DNA of 64,000 nt from Rhizophagus clarus (taxonomy: Eukaryota; Glomeromycota; Glomeromycetes; Glomerales; Glomeraceae): assembly GCA_015698045.1 (NCBI GenBank), contig BLAL01000039.1:124001-188000 (forward strand), read 5' to 3'. The first letter of the stretch is position 1, and every line of letters begins with the position of its first letter. A model generated the notes under the pieces. It saw only the letters and a list, made by a program, of their open reading frames with translations, was not told where the DNA came from and did no database searches. Shown in pieces: positions 1-8,354 of this stretch. The translations under genes and the position numbers were made by a program.

Positions 1-1101
1 ATCAATTCACAAGTTAATAATGAAATAATTTATACGTATACCTGGGTAATTAAAGATTTTCAAGACTTTTGTAACAAAGATTATTCTGGTGGGATATTTA
101 GCGAAAAATTTTATTCACCTATATTAGATAATCAAGAAGAAAATCATGCTTGGAGGATTTCCCTTTATCCACGTTTCTCTTATAATAGAAGAGAATATAT
201 AAGTATTTATTTAGTAGCATTTCAAACTAATTACGAAAAATTGAATGGATTAAAAAATCGACAAACGAGAACAAAATTTGAAGTATATGTAAGTGACAGT
301 AAAATTGAATCAATGACTAGAGAATCATTAAAATTGTTAACACAAAGTGAAATAGAAAGTCATACATTTTTATTTGATAATAAGAATATAATCCCATTAG
401 ATTATTATGAATTTTGTGAAATTTCAAATATATTTCCTAATGGGGATACTTCAGCAAAAACCAATTTAGTAATTCGATCACATTTTTATAAAAATGAGAA
501 TTCCACTGAATCAATGCCAGATTATGATTTTAATTCTAATTCACAAGATTATTTTAAACAATTTGAAGAATTTGAACATTTTTTTAATAATAACGTATTT
601 AGTGATATAACATTTAAATTTAGTTGTGGATCAGAAATTAAAGCTTCCAAGATGTTTCTCGCTTTTAAATCCGTTCACTTTAAAAAATTATTTGAACAAA
701 TTGATAAAGAAGATTCTAAAGCATTAATTTTTCATATAGAAGGAGTATCATATAATTGTTTTTATAAATTATTATATTTCGTTTATACTGGTAGAATCGA
801 TAATAATTTATCTTATAATGAATTAGTTGAATTATATAATGAATCTAATTGGAGAGAGATTAATGATTTAAAGGAAATCATTAGTTGTAAAATTATTAAA
901 TTTGTTAATGAAAATACTTGGGATGAAATATTATTATTGGGGTGGAAAACAAAAAATAATGTCTTAAAAAATTCTGCTATGAAATTCCTTAGTGATAATT
1001 GGACAAAAGTCAAGGATACTGATAAAATGAGAAATTTAGAAACTGCTGCTAAAATAGAATGGTTAGAAGAATTATTTATTGCAAAACTTTTTGGTGTTTG
1101 A
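1..1101 (+). CDS. MATH-BTB domain protein, 5' truncated by window start
   Basis: The reading frame is open from base 1 to a TGA ending at 1101 (366 residues visible) and the true start lies upstream. The first ~160 residues look like a MATH (TRAF-like) domain, including YTWVIKDF near the start and repeated beta-strand patterns. Residues ~193-280 are a BTB/POZ domain, with FSDITFKF, the basic SEIKASKMFLAF segment and LLYFVYTGRID. MATH-BTB proteins are known as substrate adaptors for Cullin-3 ubiquitin ligases: MATH binds the substrate and BTB binds the cullin and dimerises. A Cul3 role here is inference from the family. No intron is visible in the window part. The BTB half and about 400 bp of 3' flank recur in decayed form at 4555-5555. 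Confidence 0.85.
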   Translation: MNSQVNNEIIYTYTWVIKDFQDFCNKDYSGGIFSEKFYSPILDNQEENHAWRISLYPRFSYNRREYISIYLVAFQTNYEKLNGLKNRQTRTKFEVYVSDSKIESMTRESLKLLTQSEIESHTFLFDNKNIIPLDYYEFCEISNIFPNGDTSAKTNLVIRSHFYKNENSTESMPDYDFNSNSQDYFKQFEEFEHFFNNNVFSDITFKFSCGSEIKASKMFLAFKSVHFKKLFEQIDKEDSKALIFHIEGVSYNCFYKLLYFVYTGRIDNNLSYNELVELYNESNWREINDLKEIISCKIIKFVNENTWDEILLLGWKTKNNVLKNSAMKFLSDNWTKVKDTDKMRNLETAAKIEWLEELFIAKLFGV

Positions 1102-1515
1102 CGTGTTTGACGTTAAATGAGTAATTGGAACAGATTACGGATTTCTTGGTGTAATAGATTTTTAGAACATTTTTTCATTTTTTACTCATCCATTAGTAGA
1201 ACAAACTTTTTTATAGTATATAGGACTCTGAGATGTTCCATATATTTCGCTGACATTTCGCTGACAAATCGAAGTATTGGAAATAAAAAGTGAAATAATT
1301 TTGAATTTTTTTTGTTTTTTTAACTTATTTATTTCCTTAAATAAAAATATATAAAGAGAAATTTTAAAAAACTTCTGTTTTCTCCAAGATAATTATTAAA
1401 ATTTACCAAAAGAAATAAATTTTATTATTATTAATGTACTAAAGAAGCTTCTAAGCAAAGAGTCGCCCTTTCTCGCTACTCTATATTAATACTCATTTAT
1501 TATTTATTTAAGAAC
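555..1515 (+). repeat. Duplicated segment, copy 1 (BTB half plus 3' flank)
   Basis: This segment spans the BTB-coding half of the first gene and ~400 bp beyond its stop. Nearly every block recurs in the same order and orientation at 4555-5555, including the post-stop text around GGATTTCTTGGTGTAA and GTATTGGAA. Copy 1 is intact where it is coding. It is a dispersed direct duplication with the Uma2-like gene lying between the copies. Confidence 0.8.
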
Positions 1516-3160
1516 CAATCATAATTTAACGTATTAATGAAATAGTCATTCTTCTTCCATCACCTACGCGCTTGATCAAAGGTGATCAAGCTGTCTTTTT
1601 CTTCATAATTTAAATCATCGTTTATCGAATGGTTCATTAAAAATATCTATCAAATTATTTTAGATTGATTTGAGTTGTATGTATTTGTCGATGACATCAT
1701 TACCACTAGTTCAATTTCCAAAATCTGGTCGCTGTAATTTTGAGATACATGAAACACAATATATTTCCCGATCATTTCCAGTGTCTCCTTTACATTCTTC
1801 GCACAAAATCATAGTCTAACAATTTATAAAGAAAATAGTAAACTTTATTAATTTTATTACGAAATGAGACAAAAATAAATTGCAAATATAACTATGGTAA
1901 AATATTTTTTGGATTAGAGCTTCGTGAGATATTAATAGTGTGAAAATCTTTGGAGATGTGTTAAAATGGAAGTCCATCGTTTTTTGATTATCTTCTGATT
2001 TGTTGATGTGAAATCAAAATGCCAATATGGAAAGTTCGTATCGTTCAAAAAAAAATGATGTAGGATAACGTTCGTATTATCAGCAGTTTGAAATTTCCCA
2101 TATTGCTCCCATTTCTGATCATGAAAAAGTCTTTGATATATGACAGAATGATCACCGAAATGATTATTGTTTTGATTAATCATGAAAGAGTTTGAGGTTT
2201 CGTAGTGCCATGTACTACTCAAACAAATAAATATATGCTTCGCCTACGAAGTAGAGTTGTTAATTATTCGATAAAACCGCCGACATACCGCAACAATGTT
2301 GCATTATTCAAGAGGATTATGAACCTAACATCATTATCATCAAGAAGTTGTAAAAATTTCAGATGATCTCAGAAAAGATATTCTTGGTCGTTTGCAATTC
2401 TCATTAATTCTTTCATGAACTAGCGAAACCACCAAAGAGAAATAAACCAAATTTTCAGTTCAAGAAAACTCGGATTATAATACATGATTTATACTTACTG
2501 ATTTGTCTTTGTTTAAGTTTTCTCATAACATACAATACCACTTGCGTTACCAATAATAATTTCGACTTTACAAGTAATATGGAATGGATATCGTGATATT
2601 TTTTTTTTTTTTTTTTGTCCTTAACTTATCCCAATTTATCCATATGATCTCAAAAAAAAAAAAATATTATTATGACCTGAAGTCCTTTTTTGACATCAAC
2701 AGGAGTTTATATGCCATCATCAGAATGTCGATTTTTGATAAAGTTTAGATATTTATTGACAAAAAGTCCAATACTTCTAACTCGTGATACATTATCGATT
2801 TATGACCGGGTTTCGTATATCAGGTCAGTCCTATTTATAAAAAATTCGGAGTCACATGTTATGTCAGTCACGGTTCTTATATAGTTAATAGATTTTATTG
2901 ATTGAAATTAGCCAATCAAATTTGACTGGTCCAGGATACCGTAGTTAATGGCACATCAGATCATTATCCTGATATTTAAGGCTGATATTTAAGGCCAAAC
3001 TTCCCAAAATTTGCAAATCTCCTTGATTGATTTATTGATTAATCATTAAATTCAACGTGTGTATTTTTTTTTTTTTTTTTTTTTTTCATCTCTTTGCATT
3101 ATAAAACAAAATGTATGTAACCTCTTGCATTCATCATCATCCTCAAAAATATCAGTGTCG
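1102..3160. other. Intergenic, with one weak coding-like fragment
   Basis: About 2 kb without a convincing gene. The first ~400 bp is the unit repeated at 5010-5555. A minus-strand open frame at 1932-2222 (HFGDHSVIYQRLFHDQKW and similar) has protein-like composition but begins at a TTG, with its first ATG 14 codons in, and has no partner exon I can identify, so it may be a gene fragment. T-runs lie at 2600-2616 and 3063-3086; the second is in the presumed leader of the next gene. Confidence 0.5.
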
Positions 3161-4090
3161 ATGGCATCTACGAACAAACTTCGACTTGGCAAAAAAGTTC
3201 TTGAATCAGCCAAAGAACAATTAATTGCACTACAAGAAAGAGAAGATACGGGCGTGTTGGTTACAGAGATTGATAATGAAGATGATGATAATGAAGAAGA
3301 AGAGGAGGAGGATAAACTTGAAAGTGGAATCATTGTTGCAACAAATATTTCACTCGAAACTTACCAAAATTATTATAAAGAAGAGGCGAAACTTACAGTT
3401 GACATGCGTTTGCTCGATGGAAATGTGATAATTTATGAGGTACCTCTTGGTCCTCACGCAGCTGTGGGTGGAGAATTCACACGATTGATGATAATGTGGT
3501 ATAATAACCTAATGGTATTTGGCGATCGTAATGTTATTGTTAGTAGGAATTCATTGGTCAGACCTGATGTAACTGTTCAACCTAATGATCTTCCTCAACC
3601 AGTTGCTGGTCGGGAATGTGACTCTACTGGATGGCCTTATCCAACAGTCGTTATGGAAGTTGGCTTATCCGAAGGAGTTAACAGTTTACATACTTTGGCA
3701 AGAAGTTATTTTTCAGTAAGGACCGATATCCAAATTTATCTTGCTATAAAAATATATAGTCGTCGCAGAAATGGTACTCGTGCAATGGTTGCATTCTTGT
3801 ACCAGCGTTCAAATTTTGATGGAAGACCTATATTAGTTAAATCCTTTGGGACAGCTCCTTTGCGTTGGAATACATTGAGATTTTTTAGGAATATGGATGT
3901 TCCTAATCAAGCTATTACTGGTGTTGGGAGAACAGCACCTCCGTGTAACGGTCCAAACATCCCGGATTATCAAATAAATATTCCATCAAACGAAATATTC
4001 CGTGGTTCTCCCGTCGGTATTCCACCTAATTTAGTCGTAGGATTCAATTTAGATCTATATAGATTACAGAGAGCAGCACTTCGTTACTGA
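3161..4090 (+). CDS. Uma2-like putative PD-(D/E)XK restriction-endonuclease-fold protein
   Basis: A single-exon gene of 309 residues from ATG 3161. The frame is open further upstream, but that part is a T-run read as polyphenylalanine, so the internal ATG was chosen. After an acidic linker (residues ~38-55) comes a Uma2/DUF820-type domain. RPDVTVQP (Asp136) and PTVVMEVGLSEG (Glu166) match the family pattern of a metal-binding Asp followed by P-x-hh-E-V; RTDIQIYLAIKI aligns with the region that normally carries the Lys and strand. Uma2 proteins are common in cyanobacteria and belong to the PD-(D/E)XK nuclease fold, mostly of unknown function. Recent horizontal gain cannot be judged from here. 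The C-terminal ~100 residues (GVGRTAPPCNG) are not recognised. Substrate and activity are unknown. Confidence 0.72.
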   Translation: MASTNKLRLGKKVLESAKEQLIALQEREDTGVLVTEIDNEDDDNEEEEEEDKLESGIIVATNISLETYQNYYKEEAKLTVDMRLLDGNVIIYEVPLGPHAAVGGEFTRLMIMWYNNLMVFGDRNVIVSRNSLVRPDVTVQPNDLPQPVAGRECDSTGWPYPTVVMEVGLSEGVNSLHTLARSYFSVRTDIQIYLAIKIYSRRRNGTRAMVAFLYQRSNFDGRPILVKSFGTAPLRWNTLRFFRNMDVPNQAITGVGRTAPPCNGPNIPDYQINIPSNEIFRGSPVGIPPNLVVGFNLDLYRLQRAALRY

Positions 4091-4554
4091 TTTTATAAAC
4101 AAAATTAGTAATGATTAGTAATGGTTGGAAACAGCGGAGATGTAGAAAGTAAAAATTCCATACGATTTTAATAATATAATTTGTAAATCAGTAAACATAT
4201 AAATAGATCAAATTTGTTGTCTTTTAATTGCAAAATGATGAAATTTGTTACGCAATCTATAAGTTCATCTTCCTTTTTTCTTCTTAAATTCGGAAAAAAA
4301 AGAAATATTTAACATTATCTTAGTGACTTGCTTGGTATTCAAAAATAAAAAATAACTTTTTTCTTCAGGTACGATATCGGAAAAAAATCTTGACGAAAGA
4401 ATAGGGGCTGATTTATTTTAGTATTTCTCAGACTTATTTTTTTGCATGTCATGTCTCCTGGTATCATATTAAATATTCAGATATTTTTTTTTTTGCAATC
4501 ATTATTTTGCATATGAATATCTATGCAAGTTATTTTTATTGATTTGTGGTGCGC
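4091..4554. other. Intergenic, nothing recognised
   Basis: The 3' flank of the Uma2-like gene. It is AT-rich with short A/T runs and shows no gene or clear repeat on either strand. Confidence 0.5.
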
Positions 4555-5555
4555 ACAAGATTATAAACAATTCGAAGAATCTGAAATAACGATATATTTA
4601 GTGATGTAACATTTAAATTTAGTTGTGAATCAGAAATTAAGGTTTCCAAGATGTTAAATTCGTCCACTTTAAAAAATTATTTGAAAAAATTGATAAAGGA
4701 GATTCTAAAAAGTTTATCCTGGTAGAATTAATAATAATTTATCTCATCTGTTATGATGAATTAGTTGAAGGGAGTTTAATGATTTAAAGGAAATCATTAG
4801 TTACAAAATTATTAATTTGTTAATAAAAATACTTGTTATTATTGGGGCGGAAAACAAAATAATGTCTTAAAGCTATGAAATTCCTTAGTGATAATTGGAC
4901 AAAGTCAAGGATACTGATAAAATGAGAAGATTAGAACCTGCGGCTAAAATAGAATGGTTAGAAGAATAATTTATTGCAAAACTTTTTGGTGTTTTGACGT
5001 GTTTGACTTTAAATGGGATAATTCGTAAAAATTTATAAAATTTACTGGTTGATTCATTTTCGACCATAAAATGTAACGGCATTAGTTCGGAACAGATTAT
5101 TATAATTTAATAAAATTTATTCGGATTTCTTGGTGTAAGAATTTTTTTTTTTTTCATTTTTTACTCATTCATCAGAACAAACTCTTTTATATTAAGACTT
5201 TGAGATGTTCTATAATATTTCGCTGACACATCAAAGTATTGGAAGTAAAAAGTGAAATTAATTTTCAATTTTTAAATTTTTTTTTTTGCTTTTTAACTTG
5301 TGTCAATTTAGAATTTTATAAAATTTTTGTTTTCTCCAAGATAATTATTTAATCTTATACTTATCAAAAGTAATTGAGAAATTGATTTAAATTTAAGAAA
5401 CAACACAAATTTTAAGTGATATTTTCATTTCTTTCTTTGCGTTAAATCAAATAAAATTTTATTATTTTTAATGTACTAAAGAAGCATTGAGTTCTAACTA
5501 GTAGAAATGAGAACTCCTTCTCTTCACTACATATTAATGCCTATTTATTTGTAAA
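4555..5555 (+). pseudogene. Decayed copy of MATH-BTB segment (copy 2 of duplication)
   Basis: Positions 4560-5010 repeat the BTB-coding part of the first gene (for example ATAACATTTAAATTTAG becomes GTAACATTTAAATTTAG) but carry several deletions: after AAGATGTTAAATTCG, around TTTATCCTGGTAGAAT and within the C-terminal part, so the frame is lost. Positions 5010-5555 repeat the 3' flank of copy 1. No MATH half is present. This is a truncated, non-functional duplicate. Confidence 0.82.
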
Positions 5556-5593
5556 TTGTGTAGTGCGCTTAAAAATATCTGATGTCACATGTA

Positions 5594-5621
5594 CACTCCC
5601 CGACCAAAAGTCTCCGACCAC
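5594..5621 (+). repeat. Left terminal inverted repeat of Tc1 element
   Basis: Begins CACTCCCCGACCAAAAG and pairs with 6900-6927 with a single mismatch (C against T at the 12th base). Confidence 0.93.
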
Positions 5622-5730
5622 TTTAAAACCGGAAAAAAATACACCAACTTCAACATTTAATTTCTTAATGATTTATAAATAAACATTGTAAAAAATTTAT
5701 ATAGTTTTATTCAGAAAAACGTGAATTTTA

Positions 5731-6759
5731 TTAATATCTAGTTGGATTTCCGTGGCTATCTAATACAGCTTGAACCCTTCTTGGCAAACTTTCAACTAAA
5801 TTTGTTAAAATTTCGGGTTCGATTTTATTCCATTCCTCCTCCAAGATTACCATTAATTCCTCAATATTTTTTGGATGAGGTTTGTGTTCCCGGACTCTCC
5901 TTTCCAAAACATCCCACAAATGTTCAATTGGGTTAAGGTCCGGGCTCTGTGCAGGCCATGGAAAGTCTATTATCGAATTATCCTCTTTCCATTGTTTAAC
6001 CGTTTTTGCTCTATGCACTGGGGCATTGTCATCTTGAAAAATATATTGTGAATTGTTTTCTAAACTATTATAGAAGGGTAAAAAAGTGTTTTCTAATATT
6101 CCCATATATACAGAAGCATTAATACTACCAGAAACTTGGATTAAAGGACCAATTTTATCTTTCGCAAAACACCCCCATACCATAACACCTTGGTTTCCGG
6201 ATTTTACAGTTGGAATCAAGCAATCCACATCATATTTTTCATGTGGTTTACGCCAAACCCAGTGGTGTGCATCATTTTGGAATATCATAAAGCGGGATTC
6301 ATCACTCCAAATGATAAAATTCCACTCATCATCCCAATCTCTTCTTTCACGGCACCATTCTAGTCTTTTTTTACGATTTGCTTCAGAAACAAATGGTTTT
6401 CTCTTTCCAGCTCGTCCAAAAAAACCCTCAGAGTGTAAAGTACGTTTTATAGTATTAGAGGATACTGAAATTGATAAAGATTCACTAAATTTTTTTGTCA
6501 TTTCCTCTAGTGATTGTTGCCGGTCTTCCTTAAGTGTTCTTACAAGTTGTCTAACGTTTCTTTCTGTAAGTTTTAGTGGCCTTCCTGAACGTGAAGAAGC
6601 TGTAATTTGTCCTGAATTTTTGTACCTCGTTATAGTATCATGGATAGTGCTTTTAGGGTGCCCAAGAATTTCCCCAATATTTCGTTCACTATGACCTCCT
6701 TTCCAGAGACCAATAATCTCTCCTCGCTCAAACTCAGTAAGTTCACGTCTTTGGGACAT
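5731..6759 (-). CDS. Tc1/mariner DDE transposase (DD34E)
   Basis: 342 residues, single exon. The N-terminus (ELTEFERGEIIGLWKGG) is a helix-turn-helix DNA-binding region, followed by a GRP-type basic motif (SRSGRPLKLT) before the second helix-turn-helix. The catalytic core is complete: first Asp in IIWSDESRF, second Asp in FQDDNAPVH and Glu in SPDLNPIEHLW, with 34 residues between second Asp and Glu by direct count. The family cuts and pastes the element into TA sites using the flanking inverted repeats. No stop or frameshift is seen, so the enzyme could be functional. Confidence 0.95.
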   Translation of the reverse strand: MSQRRELTEFERGEIIGLWKGGHSERNIGEILGHPKSTIHDTITRYKNSGQITASSRSGRPLKLTERNVRQLVRTLKEDRQQSLEEMTKKFSESLSISVSSNTIKRTLHSEGFFGRAGKRKPFVSEANRKKRLEWCRERRDWDDEWNFIIWSDESRFMIFQNDAHHWVWRKPHEKYDVDCLIPTVKSGNQGVMVWGCFAKDKIGPLIQVSGSINASVYMGILENTFLPFYNSLENNSQYIFQDDNAPVHRAKTVKQWKEDNSIIDFPWPAQSPDLNPIEHLWDVLERRVREHKPHPKNIEELMVILEEEWNKIEPEILTNLVESLPRRVQAVLDSHGNPTRY

Positions 6760-6899
6760 TATAAAAATATATATTTTTTTTTTATTTTCGGATAACTGAA
6801 AACAAGAGCTTCATGGGAAAAAAAAATTTTATATGTTTATATTTAATGGATTTGGCGTAAACAAACTTAATAGGTAATGATCGGCAATAAAAAAATCGG

Positions 6900-6927
6900 G
6901 TGGTCGGAGACTTTTGATCGGGGAGTG
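6900..6927 (-). repeat. Right terminal inverted repeat of Tc1 element
   Basis: Reverse complement of 5594-5621 with one mismatch, followed by the TA of the target duplication. Confidence 0.93.
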
Positions 6928-8354
6928 TACGTGAGCAACGGGTTTTCTGATTTCCTCGTGGTACAAGGTTCTTGTCGTTCAACGAAGGAATGAAACATTA
7001 AAAAATTACCGATTATTCTGTGTTATAAGAACAAGGATCAAGAACATTTTTCTTGCAAAGTAAGAACGTAACTTCATAAATCTTGCTCTAATTGACATAT
7101 ATGAAACTTCTTACGGTCTTACCGTCATAGCATCTGTTTCGATAATTGAAATTTTGAGTGTATATATTTTCAATTATTAGCTTTGATGTTTCAAGAATCT
7201 GGTATTTGGAACTTCTTGTAGACTGATTCAAGTTGTAATTGTTTGTTTAATGGTAATGAAAAATTCATATTACGAATATTGTTGTAAAGACAAAAAAATC
7301 CTTAGATTAAGTAAGATGACAAGCGCCGAATTTATGATTTCCTGTTGTTATATATATATCTTTTATTACCGTATCTCACTTTTCTGTAAAAATTCTGTCA
7401 GGTATGATAGATATGTTTCATTTGCGAAAAATACCTTTGGTATTAAACAATTTATAGACGCTCGCCACGAATATAATGAAGCTTTTACTGAAGGTAATTT
7501 ACACCGAGAAAAAGATGTTCACATGTTTTCGTCAGTATGAAAATTCATGAAATTCGATTTCGTTTACTTGGAAATATAATTTTTTTCCCCTTGATAAAAA
7601 AAAAAAGAAAAACTAAGGAATGGAAATAATTTTTTTTTTTTTTTAGAGTAACAAAAATCGGAATAGGTAATTTCTACAATTATCAAATGACTGTTGTTTA
7701 TACGATGTTTTTTTTAGGGGTTGTCTTTCCTCTTCATTATTTTAATTGTCAATCTCACACATGATTTATAATTAATAATTATGCGTGAGAAAAAAAAAAT
7801 GAATGCCGTGGGAAAGTTGATGATAAAAATAAATACCTTGTGACCATTATTGATCAAAATAAAAAATTCTATTCGCTTTTTTTTTCGTGATCAACAGATT
7901 ATCATTTCTTATTACCTGGGTTATTATTGTATTATTCGCAATTTTCGTAATTTTTTTGTTAGATTACTTTGATGAAAAAAAACCGGATAAGTATCGATAA
8001 ATCATGAATTAATCATAATAATCAATTAGTTCAATACCATTATGGAAACAGCAATAATAATGATAAATAAACGCGAAATAATCTCATTGACTTTGGCGTT
8101 TGAAAATGTATGTCGTAGATTAATTACTAATAAATTAACGTAAAACTTTCATAATCAAATGGTAGGGGTCAGCTGTACAGTCTGAGGTACTTAGTACATA
8201 CACAGGGATAATCATTCAACATTTTCCGAGTTAAATAAATAACCCAAAAAAAAATTTAGAAGAGTAGAAAGAAAAATAATTATAATACAAAATATTAAAT
8301 ATATATTATTATAAATTATTATTTCGTATCTTTTTTTTTTTTAAAAAAAAAATC
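6928..8354. other. Intergenic upstream of the dioxygenase gene
   Basis: About 1.4 kb. An open frame at 7250-7540 has no recognisable domain and biased composition. The region has T/A runs (7570-7650, 7790-7800) and ends in a T-run (8331-8342) and A-run (8343-8352) directly before the ATG at 8355. No other feature is supported. Confidence 0.45.

Larger units (their letters stand above)
5594..6927 (-). mobile_element. Tc1/mariner transposon, apparently complete
   Basis: A 1334-bp element bounded by 28-bp terminal inverted repeats (5594-5621 and 6900-6927; start CACTCCCCGA) that differ at one base, flanked by TA dinucleotides at 5592-5593 and 6928-6929, as expected for Tc1/mariner target duplication. 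It encodes one uninterrupted transposase on the minus strand. Near-identical ends and an intact frame suggest recent insertion. It lies just beyond the decayed BTB duplication and interrupts no recognised gene. Confidence 0.93.

Noticed and set aside
1932..2222. Minus-strand 96-residue frame
   Set aside because: Protein-like but starts at TTG and is isolated; mentioned only as a possible fragment in the intergenic entry.
6086..6694. 202-residue plus-strand open frame
   Set aside because: Antisense shadow of the Tc1 transposase gene.
7250..7540. 96-residue plus-strand open frame
   Set aside because: No recognisable domain, odd Tyr/Cys-rich composition and no splice-linked exon.
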